A stretch of DNA of 27,480 nucleotides from a virus: IMG/VR virus record IMGVR_UViG_3300025327_000994, positions 1 to 27,480 of that record; one strand, 5' to 3'. The translations under genes were made by a program, and so were the position numbers. The notes under the pieces were generated by a model. It did not search any database. It saw only the letters and a program-made list of their open reading frames with translations, and was not told the DNA's origin. Positions 12,709 through 18,633 of the stretch are shown one piece after another; within the stretch, counting starts at the first letter, position 1, and the number at the start of each line of letters is the position of its first letter.

Positions 12709-12785
12709 TGGCACACGCACAGGGAATCGAACCCTACTCTTTGCAGTTTTGGAGACTGTCTCGGATGCCCAGCCCGCCTGCGTGC
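12709..12785 (-). tRNA. tRNA-Trp (CCA)
   Basis: Acceptor GCACGCA pairs with TGCGTGT (G1-T72), the anticodon arm is ACAGT-CTCCAAA-ACTGC, the T arm AGGG-TTCGATT-CCCT, discriminator G, and CCA is encoded. Confidence 0.88.
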
Positions 12786-12806
12786 ACAAGTCTATGTCAT
12801 GCTGTA

Positions 12807-13529
12807 TTACACCAAGCCTGCGGTTAACATTCTGTCTTTGGTAGTAGAGAAGTACCCACCTGGCACAACTGATGCAGCGTGTGTGAAGTAGTAACAAAGC
12901 TCTTCATTGAGTGGTATTTGGAAAGCTGGATCGGTAGGGTCTAGTGTACGCACCAAGTGCCAAGGAAGGTGCCGTGCTGTGTATGGACGCCCCGCGCTCA
13001 TGCCATCTATCTTAGGCAATACCCCCGGACGATACAATGCAAAGGTGGTATCTGTGTTATGACCAAAGTACGAACATTTGCTACCTTCGAACTCTATTTC
13101 TGTCCTCCATCTATCAGGATGTCCGTTGGGATAATAGATAAAGCCGTCTGCCTTGGATGCAGGGTTTGCTGACGGAATCCCCGTATCATCTAAGGATAGT
13201 GCACACTTGGTATGCGTAGTCCATCTATCTAAGCCCTCTTTCAACACCGATGGCCAATCAACTGGGACCAAAGAGATGTCTAAGTCCGGGTCCGTTACTA
13301 CATAGGGCTCAGTTAGGTGTTGAATGGATCGAAGGGTCCACGGTGCATACGCACCTATATTGCTCACTAACCTCCATACATAGAGGCCACACTTGTTATA
13401 CCATTCTAGCAACGGGGGATAGCTGCTTGCGTTGTCTACAAATACAACCTCGTGTCCCTCATTTGCTAGCTTTGTTGCCATTTCTCTTGGCCACGTCAGC
13501 AGGTCACGGTTGTTTATGTAAATCTTCAT
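12807..13529 (-). CDS. Glycosyltransferase, GT-A fold
   Basis: The 240-residue protein opens with a nucleotide-sugar-binding type N-terminus (NRDLLTWPREMATKLANEGH, then EVVFVDNASS). It has a DxD-type metal site in YVVTDPDLDIS (residues about 77-86). These are features of GT2-like transferases. Possible acceptors are host surface glycans, phage proteins or modified DNA bases; the sequence does not decide. It is an insertion of ~0.7 kb in the tRNA array. ATG 13529 has no clear ribosome binding site but follows a strongly structured ~160-base leader. Confidence 0.75.
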   Translation of the reverse strand: MKIYINNRDLLTWPREMATKLANEGHEVVFVDNASSYPPLLEWYNKCGLYVWRLVSNIGAYAPWTLRSIQHLTEPYVVTDPDLDISLVPVDWPSVLKEGLDRWTTHTKCALSLDDTGIPSANPASKADGFIYYPNGHPDRWRTEIEFEGSKCSYFGHNTDTTFALYRPGVLPKIDGMSAGRPYTARHLPWHLVRTLDPTDPAFQIPLNEELCYYFTHAASVVPGGYFSTTKDRMLTAGLV

Positions 13530-13577
13530 GCGCGAGCGCCGGGCTGTATCCTAGCTGTTAGACGAGTGAGTAGAGTT

Positions 13578-13682
13578 GGGGCGTATCGTGCCCCCTATCT
13601 ATACGATTTTCGGCAACCCGAAGGCCCTTTCGATTCGTATAGATGTACGGCTTAGCGTGACTACCCTTTTGCCCGCGCTAAG
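13578..13682 (-). promoter_or_regulatory. Structured leader of the glycosyltransferase gene
   Basis: Three inverted repeats lie in the gap between tRNA-Ile(GAT) and the glycosyltransferase start. They are 13651-13657 with 13676-13682 (CTTAGCG/CGCTAAG); 13597-13606 with 13635-13644 (ATCTATACGA/TCGTATAGAT, enclosing a TTCGG/CCGAA hairpin); and 13578-13582 with 13590-13594 (GGGGC/GCCCC). No T-run follows, so these look like RNA structures, not simple terminators. Confidence 0.45.
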
Positions 13683-13694
13683 TTCGAGCGAAAA

Positions 13695-13768
13695 TGGTCC
13701 GCCACCAAGGATTCGCACCCTGATACCCCGCTAATCGGGCGGGGGTCCTGCTATTGGACGAGCGGCGG
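13695..13768 (-). tRNA. tRNA-Ile (GAT)
   Basis: Acceptor CCGCCGC pairs with GTGGCGG, the D stem is GTCC/GGAC, and the anticodon stem is CCCGC/GCGGG. The loop CCGATTA has C33 and T37, both atypical. The T loop is TGCGAAT and CCA is encoded. Confidence 0.78.
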
Positions 13769-13769
13769 A

Positions 13770-13845
13770 TGGCTGCACAGGCGGGATTCGGACCCGCATC
13801 TCCCGACTTAACAGGTCGATGTTTTGCCAATTAAACTACCGGGCA
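13770..13845 (-). tRNA. tRNA-Asn (GTT)
   Basis: The anticodon arm is TCGAC-CTGTTAA-GTCGG, the T arm GCGGG-TCCGAAT-CCCGC, and CCA is encoded. Acceptor TGCCCGG/CTGTGCA contains one C-T mismatch. Confidence 0.85.
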
Positions 13846-13850
13846 GCATG

Positions 13851-13925
13851 TGGGGTGACAGGCTGGACTTCCACCAGCTTGGGGAGGGTCACAACCTCCA
13901 GGTTCGAGTCTTCACCATCTGCCAC
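13851..13925 (-). tRNA. tRNA-His (GTG)
   Basis: Acceptor GTGGCAG pairs with CTGTCAC, the D stem is GGT/ACC, the anticodon arm GGAGG-TTGTGAC-CCTCC, the T arm GCTGG-TGGAAGT-CCAGC, discriminator C, and CCA is encoded. The base before position 1 is T, not the G-1 that histidine tRNAs normally need. Confidence 0.78.
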
Positions 13926-13953
13926 ACTTGGAAGTGCTTGTCGCACTTGAACT

Positions 13954-14027
13954 TGGAGCGGATACAGGGACTCCAACCCTGACCTTCAGTTTGGAAGACT
14001 GAGGCGCTAGCATTACGCCATACCCGC
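13954..14027 (-). tRNA. tRNA-Gly (TCC)
   Basis: Acceptor GCGGGTA pairs with TATCCGC, the anticodon arm is TCAGT-CTTCCAA-ACTGA, the T arm CAGGG-TTGGAGT-CCCTG, and CCA is encoded. It is the first tRNA in transcription order. Confidence 0.88.
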
Positions 14028-14071
14028 GTCGAACCTTTAGATGCGGCTAGCGCCCCTGAGATTCAAACTTT

Positions 14072-14464
14072 CTACACTCCCCAGTCAGGATCGGGTGGGG
14101 CGAAGGTGTCGATTAGCAGCTTGTGCTCGCCTGCCTTGGCCGCGAGGGCCGCAAGCTCAGCCCGGAGATCATAGAGCCCGCACCTTGAATCAGCCATCAG
14201 GTGAACGAGTTCCCGAAGGATTGAAGGGCTCTTGGTGCGCCCGGACAACTGGAGCATCCCATTACGGAGGTCTTCCTTGGTGGCCTTGGACCAGTGCTCT
14301 GAGAGGTAGTACAGAGCCGTAGTCTTGTCCTGGCCCTTGAGCTTGAGGGCCTTCCTGAACAGGGTGTCGAGGCGGCAGGATTTGCTCTTGACGTGCTTAT
14401 CCCAGAGCCGGACGCCCTCGGCGCAATGGGCGCGTGCGACTGCTTTGCGGGTGATGATTCGCAT
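14072..14464 (-). CDS. Hypothetical basic protein
   Basis: The 130-residue protein begins MRIITRKAVARAHCAEGVRL and is lysine/arginine-rich in its first two thirds, with helix-like segments (RELVHLMADSRCGLYDLRAE). The ATG at 14464 is preferred because AAAGGAGG lies 8 bases upstream; a GTG at 14473 would overlap that site. It stands alone between the tRNA array and the TTCACTA repeat region, so its promoter probably lies in that region. No family is recognised. Confidence 0.65.
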   Translation of the reverse strand: MRIITRKAVARAHCAEGVRLWDKHVKSKSCRLDTLFRKALKLKGQDKTTALYYLSEHWSKATKEDLRNGMLQLSGRTKSPSILRELVHLMADSRCGLYDLRAELAALAAKAGEHKLLIDTFAPPDPDWGV

Positions 14465-14473
14465 GGTTTTCAC

Positions 14474-14807
14474 CTCCTTTCACTAACTTCACTTTTCACT
14501 TCACTATTTTTCGAATAGTGAAGTGGCCGCTAAGTTGTTGCGAATAGCGGACTTGGACTTCACTAGTGACGAACTTCACTAATCGTATTCTAATCGTTGC
14601 GGCACAACGACTTACGCCGTTCACTATTTCCCCTATATACATAGCACGCTAGTGAAGCGTTCGCTTTCACTACCGCGCCGCGCTCCGCTGAGGCTTCGCG
14701 CTTGCTGCGTGCTTGAGTATATAGCGCGCGAGGTAGTGCTTGTCTCGGGGGGATGGTGTTAAGGGATGGGCTTCGAAGGCTTAATAACGCCGGAGGCTAT
14801 TAAGACT
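14474..14807 (-). promoter_or_regulatory. Gene-free control region with TTCACTA repeats
   Basis: This 330-base stretch has no convincing gene. It holds about ten copies of TTCACT(A) in both orientations (14479-14670), an AT-rich CTATATACATAG segment near 14631-14643 and several inverted repeats. It precedes the gene at 14464 and could carry its promoter and repressor or initiator binding sites. The part from about 14680 to 14807 shows nothing specific beyond GC-rich short inverted repeats. Confidence 0.5.
14497..14525. repeat. 12-bp perfect inverted repeat
   Basis: CACTTCACTATT (14497-14508) and AATAGTGAAGTG (14514-14525) are separated by five bases. The arms contain the TTCACTA unit that recurs through the region, so this may be a strong dimer binding site, or a hairpin in the leader RNA. 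Confidence 0.75.
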
Positions 14808-14891
14808 TCATTTATTGGGGTCATCCTCGGCAGAGCGGCCTATGATGAGGACTAGGAGTAGGATTAGTAGGATAGCGCCTAGGGCGCTCAC
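14808..14891 (-). CDS. Tiny single-pass membrane peptide (27 aa)
   Basis: The GTG at 14891 overlaps the stop of the upstream gene (GTGA). The product MSALGAILLILLLVLIIGRS plus the acidic tail AEDDPNK is one hydrophobic helix with a short charged end. It resembles in design the peptide at 5124-5213. GAGG lies about 10 bases upstream. It would be the last gene of the small-protein operon. Confidence 0.45.
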   Translation of the reverse strand: MSALGAILLILLLVLIIGRSAEDDPNK

Positions 14892-15187
14892 TCGATTTTC
14901 ACCTCGTTATTCTCATCCCTGAGCTTGGTTAGGGCGTCGATGCACATGTCGATGACCGCCCGCTGTTGGACGGCATCGTTCTTGGCCTTGGCCATGAGGT
15001 GCTCGCAGGCAAAGGCCGCACCCACCCATCTCGTTTGATTGCGGGGACTTAGGGCCTCGATGGGCGGGACTTTGCCCTTGCCCCCGTCAAGCCGCCAGCC
15101 CGTTCCATAGAGGGCTTGGGCGATTTGGAGGATGGAAGCCCGCCGTTCGGCCGGCAGGGCCTCCCAGGCTGCGGTGAAGGATTTCAT
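14888..15187 (-). CDS. Hypothetical protein (99 aa)
   Basis: A small, probably helical protein starting MKSFTAAWEALPAERRASIL, with a tryptophan-containing middle (NQTRWVGAAFACEHLMAKAK). Its ATG overlaps the end of the metallopeptidase-like gene by four bases, so translation is probably coupled. No family is recognised. Confidence 0.65.
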   Translation of the reverse strand: MKSFTAAWEALPAERRASILQIAQALYGTGWRLDGGKGKVPPIEALSPRNQTRWVGAAFACEHLMAKAKNDAVQQRAVIDMCIDALTKLRDENNEVKIE

Positions 15188-15597
15188 GCATGCCTCGGGA
15201 TGATCTTCGTCCAGCCGGCGCGCTGGAGGGCTTTAGCGACGTTTTTGGCGTGGTGCTCGACGTACTTCTGGAAGGGCGCAACGGTGTGGCGGTAGCGCAG
15301 TCGGGATTGGAGGGCGAGCAGGGACGAGTTTTCGAGCAGGGCCGCGACGTGATCGGCGATGTCTTCCTCGATTCGCTCGCAGGAGCGGGACAACATGTAG
15401 CGCCGGCCGAGCTTGGGGTTTTTCATGTAGCGCCAAGCGTGGCAGAGTTCGTGGGCGAGGATGGCCCGGCGCTCGGCGATGGTCCGATTGAAAAACCCTT
15501 GGCAGAGGAAGATTTTGCCCTTCCCTGCCCCGGTGTGGTAGGCTATGAAGGGCGTGGTCCGGTCGAGCACCTCAACGGGCGGGGGGTCTATGGCCAT
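15184..15597 (-). CDS. Zinc-metallopeptidase-like protein (HExxH)
   Basis: The 137-residue protein has the motif AHELCHAWRY (H49, E50, H53), with an acidic stretch RIEEDIADHVA about 25-30 residues later that could supply the third zinc ligand. This fits small zincin-type proteases seen in phages, though the exact family is unclear. ATG 15597 follows GGGAGG by 7 bases; longer readings extend into the previous genes and are not supported. It may cleave a host or phage protein, but the substrate cannot be inferred. Confidence 0.7.
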   Translation of the reverse strand: MAIDPPPVEVLDRTTPFIAYHTGAGKGKIFLCQGFFNRTIAERRAILAHELCHAWRYMKNPKLGRRYMLSRSCERIEEDIADHVAALLENSSLLALQSRLRYRHTVAPFQKYVEHHAKNVAKALQRAGWTKIIPRHA

Positions 15598-15788
15598 ACG
15601 GTGTCCTCCCACACAGCGGCTTTGACATGGCGTTCCGCGTCCCCGAGCCGGGCGAGTTCGCGGATTGAGATGGGGATGTGGTGCCAGAGACGCGCGAGGT
15701 CGTAGGCGATTTTGTGGTGGTCGATGATAACCACACCACTGATCCCTGAGTATGTCTCGCCGTCGTTCAGCACAACGAGTTCGGGCAT
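15588..15788 (-). CDS. Hypothetical protein (66 aa)
   Basis: This protein begins MPELVVLNDGETYSGISGVV, has beta-strand character at the N-terminus (GVVIIDHH) and a helical second half. ATG 15788 overlaps the stop of the upstream gene (TAATG) with GGGAGG upstream. Its end overlaps the metallopeptidase-like gene by 10 bases, so the two are coupled. No family is recognised. Confidence 0.65.
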   Translation of the reverse strand: MPELVVLNDGETYSGISGVVIIDHHKIAYDLARLWHHIPISIRELARLGDAERHVKAAVWEDTVWP

Positions 15789-16015
15789 TAGACCTCCCGG
15801 TTCCGCCCGTGCGATAGGATTTTTGCGGCGCCGGCCTGGGCCTTGAGGGGCCACAGGGCACAGAGGGCACGGGCTTCCGCGACTGTGGGCGCCGAGACAA
15901 GCCACCACTCACGGCAGGCGGTGACGGCATCGGGGATTTTGGCTTTGGGAATGCGGATTGCGAGCCGCCTGCGCGCGAACAGGGCCATGAAGTATTCCCT
16001 ATTCGGCTTCGTCAT
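15788..16015 (-). CDS. Hypothetical basic protein (75 aa)
   Basis: The protein starts MTKPNREYFMALFARRRLAI, followed by an alternating strand/helix pattern with REWWLVSAPTVAEARAL. ATG 16015 has GGAGGAAG upstream and overlaps the end of the acidic protein gene. Part of a run of tightly coupled small genes. No family is recognised. Confidence 0.65.
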   Translation of the reverse strand: MTKPNREYFMALFARRRLAIRIPKAKIPDAVTACREWWLVSAPTVAEARALCALWPLKAQAGAAKILSHGRNREV

Positions 16016-16184
16016 CGTCTTCCTCCAAGTCGGAGGGGTCGGGCTCTTGCTCGTCTTCGAGCACTATGAGTTCGAGATCGAGTTGTTCGAGGTCATCGAG
16101 CAGCTTATCGGCGGCCTCGACGGTGGACGAGATGCTTGTGCGAACGTCTTCGATGGATTCATGGAGACGGAGATTCGGGGGCAA
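15999..16184 (-). CDS. Small acidic coiled-coil protein
   Basis: The 61-residue product has a heptad-like helix (VEAADKLLDDLEQLDLELIV) and an extremely acidic C-terminus (EDEQEPDPSDLEEDDDEAE). I take TTG 16184 as the start because AAGGAGG is 9 bases upstream. Very acidic small phage proteins sometimes mimic DNA or bind host nucleoid proteins, but that is only a possibility here. Confidence 0.55.
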   Translation of the reverse strand: MPPNLRLHESIEDVRTSISSTVEAADKLLDDLEQLDLELIVLEDEQEPDPSDLEEDDDEAE

Positions 16185-16629
16185 TGATATTCACCTCCTT
16201 GAGATGGGCTAGGAGCTTTCTGAGGCGTTCTAGCGTGAGATCGGGAATGAAGCGGAAGGAAAAGCCCTTCGTGCTGTGTGGGGGGACGATGGGCGTGTTG
16301 ATGCCCCACGCACTCCAAGACCCACCTGCCTCAGTGAGTTCGATTACGCCTGGGTAGAAGTGCTTTCCACCTTTGGGGTCGGTGACTTCGAGCACGAATA
16401 AGGGAAGGGCTGTGGGTGGGATGCTAGCGAGCACCTTGAGCATGCTGATGGCGAGTTGGGCAGCGGTGGTGTGGTGTAGAAACCCACGCTGGCAGCCCGC
16501 CTCGACGAAGAGATCATGGGGTGCCCAGGTGGAGTTCTCGATTGTGATGGCTGCGTCGTCTGCGCCGGGGCGAGTGCCGCCCACGCCTCGGGAGGCGGGT
16601 GCCCAGGGGCCGCGAAACTGGATTCTCAT
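16159..16629 (-). CDS. Hypothetical protein (156 aa)
   Basis: The protein starts MRIQFRGPWAPASRGVGGTR and has beta-rich central segments (LFVLEVTDPKGGKHFYPGVI) ending in a helix. ATG 16629 overlaps the stop of the upstream gene (ATGA). The 3' end overlaps the TTG-initiated acidic gene by 26 bases. No family is recognised. Confidence 0.65.
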   Translation of the reverse strand: MRIQFRGPWAPASRGVGGTRPGADDAAITIENSTWAPHDLFVEAGCQRGFLHHTTAAQLAISMLKVLASIPPTALPLFVLEVTDPKGGKHFYPGVIELTEAGGSWSAWGINTPIVPPHSTKGFSFRFIPDLTLERLRKLLAHLKEVNIIAPESPSP

Positions 16630-17021
16630 GGTGTGGCCTCGAAGAACGGCTCGATGCGCCAGTCGAGTGCGGGTAGAGCTTCGGAGATTGCGTCGCCGTC
16701 CGGGTTCTGGACTACGAAGCTATCGCCTAGGAGGACTACCTTACCCTCGACCTTGCGGGATTCGCCGGTTGTGGTGTTGATGAGCCGCCAGCCTTGGGGC
16801 TTGAAACGCTCGGAGTTGTAGGCGGTCCATTCGAGGATGAATGCAGCGAGACGCTTGGCGGCATTGAGTTCGAGGTTGATCCAGTAGTCGTTGGGGGTGT
16901 AGAGAAGCAGGCCGGAGTCTGAGGCGTGAGGACGGATGTGGAAGTTGACTTGGGACCGCTTCGTGGTGCTCGAACTGTTCACATCTCCCGTGATGGTGAT
17001 ATGCTCTGCGGGCTTGTCCAT
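16626..17021 (-). CDS. Hypothetical protein (131 aa)
   Basis: The product begins MDKPAEHITITGDVNSSSTT and contains beta strands (RSQVNFHIRPHASDSGLLLY) and an amphipathic helix. ATG 17021 follows AAAGGAGGTGAAAGC, the same leader as at 14464 and 17423; the longer reading to 17087 is rejected. The gap upstream is a structured element. No family is recognised. Confidence 0.65.
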   Translation of the reverse strand: MDKPAEHITITGDVNSSSTTKRSQVNFHIRPHASDSGLLLYTPNDYWINLELNAAKRLAAFILEWTAYNSERFKPQGWRLINTTTGESRKVEGKVVLLGDSFVVQNPDGDAISEALPALDWRIEPFFEATP

Positions 17022-17041
17022 GCTTTCACCTCCTTTCGAGT

Positions 17042-17109
17042 GGAGTAGGCAGGTTCCAGTGGACCTGGAGCTTACGGTGCTTAGCACCAGCCTGCCTTGG
17101 GACTACTCC
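17042..17109 (-). other. Cloverleaf-like intergenic structure
   Basis: On the minus strand GGAGTAG (17109-17103) pairs with CTACTCC (17048-17042). A 7-base bulge and then GCAGG/CCTGC follow, enclosing two hairpins: GGTGC-TAA-GCACC (17088-17076) and CCAG-GTCCA-CTGG (17068-17056). The shape recalls a tRNA, but no anticodon or T loop is recognisable. It fills the whole gap between two genes. Confidence 0.5.
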
Positions 17110-17423
17110 GCTACGAATCGGGGCTCGTAGTTGAACTGGGCCTGGACCACGCCCAGATGGTCACAGAGGGCCATGCCGTCCGTGTTCTCCTTGATGTACC
17201 ACCCGGCAGGAACAGAGAAGGTGGCAGGAGACTCGGAGCGCGGGGCAAAGCCCGCAGCGCCGAGGATGGCCTGGCCGAGTGCGACGGCTGAGGCGGCGTC
17301 GATGACGCCCTCGGTACGGGGAAGAGCAAGAAACACATTGGGGCCGTCTGAGTCAACGATGGCCGACTGAGACGAGAAGGGCGCTTGCCCTCTCGCCTGA
17401 GCAGCGCGAAGTGTGATGTTCAT
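17103..17423 (-). CDS. Hypothetical protein (106 aa)
   Basis: The protein starts MNITLRAAQARGQAPFSSQS and has alternating strands and a helix (ASAVALGQAILGAAGF), ending with YIKENTDGMALCDHLGVVQ and a short tail. Strand content and size resemble the neighbour at 16626. ATG 17423 follows GGGAGGTGAAAA; longer frames are not supported. No family is recognised. Confidence 0.65.
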   Translation of the reverse strand: MNITLRAAQARGQAPFSSQSAIVDSDGPNVFLALPRTEGVIDAASAVALGQAILGAAGFAPRSESPATFSVPAGWYIKENTDGMALCDHLGVVQAQFNYEPRFVAE

Positions 17424-17511
17424 TGGGTTTTCACCTCCCTTCGAGGGGATTTTTGAGGCGTGGATGATGCAATCTCCCGTGGGTAGTGACGTGGCCCTCA
17501 ACGCCTACCCT

Positions 17512-18167
17512 GTCGGCATGCCCTTGCCTATGCGCTAAGTCAGGGTGCTGACCAGTGTGCCCCTGGGAGACTATGCCCGTGCGCCTAGCACAGCCCTTTT
17601 GTGCCCGTGCCCACCCTTCTATCCTGAGCGCTCGGAATCCTCGGGCGGGCTGGCCTTCACTGATGGGATGAGGCTAGACCGTTGCGAGTCTCAGATGGGT
17701 GCGGAGTTCACATATTCGCGTGTGCCGTTCGCGGGGACGCCCGTGCGTGTCGGGGTGCGGTGCTATGGGACACCGCGCGTCACGTATGGCGCGCTGGCCC
17801 CGTCGCCCTCGTCTCATATCCTCGCCCATTTGGCCCGATGCGCCGACTCTACGGTACGCATTGGCGTTTGGGGGGCGGACCCCGGCTCAGTTACCTGAGC
17901 ACCGGGCGTGTGTTCCCGGCCCCTTCTGCTAGGCGTTCACTCGCTTCCCGAGCTAAGCCATCGCTTGGGTAGCGGCAGGTTTCGCGCTGCCGCCTTGCGC
18001 CGCGTTAGATGCGCCGAAGCGCTACGCGGATTTGTTAAGTTACTGTCACGGCGCCCCGAGGCTGGCCGGTCGCCAGATGGAACGGTCGCCGGTACGGAGT
18101 GAGTCTGCCGGACTCATCGGGCAGGGGGCTCACCCTGCGACGTGCGCCACGCGGCGCACGTTTCGTC
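17512..18167 (-). ncRNA. Candidate large structured non-coding RNA
   Basis: About 650 bases carry no convincing gene on either strand but many strong inverted repeats. On the minus strand these include a hairpin with a GTAA (GNRA) loop at 17881-17906, a GCGC-TTCG-GCGC hairpin (UUCG loop) at 18011-18022 closed by CCGCGT/ACGCGG, and GCGGCAG/CTGCCGC at 17972-17993. Others are CCGATGCG/CGCATTGG at 17835-17864, TGAGTC/GACTCA at 18100-18116, GCAGGG/CCCTGC at 18121-18138 and a 9-bp hairpin at 18140-18161. The stable tetraloops form on the strand being transcribed here. Size, phage context and nearby tRNAs recall ROOL or GOLLD RNAs, but no family match could be tested. Confidence 0.5.
18140..18161 (-). 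terminator. 9-bp GC-rich hairpin after a small gene
   Basis: ACGTGCGCC and GGCGCACGT form a perfect 9-bp stem with a 4-base loop, 6 bases beyond the stop of the gene at 18168. There is no T-run on the minus strand, so it may be the 5' edge of the structured RNA and not a terminator. Confidence 0.35.
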
Positions 18168-18371
18168 CTAGGCGGATTCGTAGGCGTTGAAGCCCACGAC
18201 GATGGCTGCCATTCCTGGTAGCCGCTTGTTGCCCTCGGTGGATGCCACGCGGATGGTCTTGCCGGACTTGGAACGCCCGCCCCGATGCTTGAGGTCGATT
18301 CGGAGCGTAAGCGTGTCTTCGGAGACCTCGGCCGTGACGTTCTCGCCGATGGGCACTCCCTTGAGTGCCAT
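18168..18371 (-). CDS. Small conserved-looking phage protein (67 aa)
   Basis: The protein begins MALKGVPIGENVTAEVSEDT and contains LTLRIDLKHRGGRSKSGKTI and RVASTEGNKRLPG. The arrangement (GVxIGEN...LxLxIDL..RxGRSKSGKTIxVASTxGN) recurs in short phage and prophage proteins of unknown function. ATG 18371 follows GGGAGGG by 7 bases. It is flanked on both sides by structured gaps. Confidence 0.7.
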   Translation of the reverse strand: MALKGVPIGENVTAEVSEDTLTLRIDLKHRGGRSKSGKTIRVASTEGNKRLPGMAAIVVGFNAYESA

Positions 18372-18424
18372 GTGTGTGCCCTCCCGACTGCGATGCACGG
18401 ATGCGCCGTGCGCGCTTGCAAAGA

Positions 18425-18481
18425 TGGGGGCAGGGCCGCTGGCCTTCGTGGGGCGGACTGCCCTTGGGACATTGGCCCCCA
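18425..18481 (-). other. Nested-stem intergenic structure
   Basis: TGGGGGC (18425-18431) pairs with GCCCCCA (18475-18481), and inside it AGGGC (18432-18436) pairs with GCCCT (18460-18464), with a short GGCC...GGCC pair within. The element lies in the 262-base gap upstream of the gene at 18371. A second hairpin, GTGCTAG/CTAGCAC (18605-18625), lies just beyond the stop of the gene at 18634. Nothing coding is seen in this gap. Confidence 0.45.
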
Positions 18482-18633
18482 CAGTCACATGGGTACTTGC
18501 TTGGCCTCGTGGCAGCTTGCAGCCAGCCCGTAGGTGCTGCGTGACCGGTACACTGTGTTGCCCCCGAAGCGTGCCCCGGATTTATCGGCCGCTCTCGGGT
18601 TGCCGTGCTAGTGCGCGTCTAGCACACGGGGCG

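Noticed and set aside
13851-13925. Plus-strand tRNA-Val (CAC) reading of the same locus
   Set aside because: A loop GTCACAA exists on the plus strand, but acceptor and T arm do not pair; the minus-strand tRNA-His folds fully with encoded CCA.
14041-14071. Possible tRNA 3' remnant (TTTGAAT loop)
   Set aside because: The flanking stem bases do not pair and no CCA or acceptor can be found.
14479-14670. CRISPR array
   Set aside because: The TTCACTA units are short, irregularly spaced and in both orientations; there are no uniform spacers.
15190-15705. 171-codon plus-strand ORF
   Set aside because: It is antisense to the HExxH gene and its neighbour, which have good starts and motifs.
17545-17898. 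Plus-strand ORFs in the gene-free region
   Set aside because: They are opposite to the operon, overlap each other in three frames, and lack ribosome binding sites; long frames are expected in GC-rich DNA.
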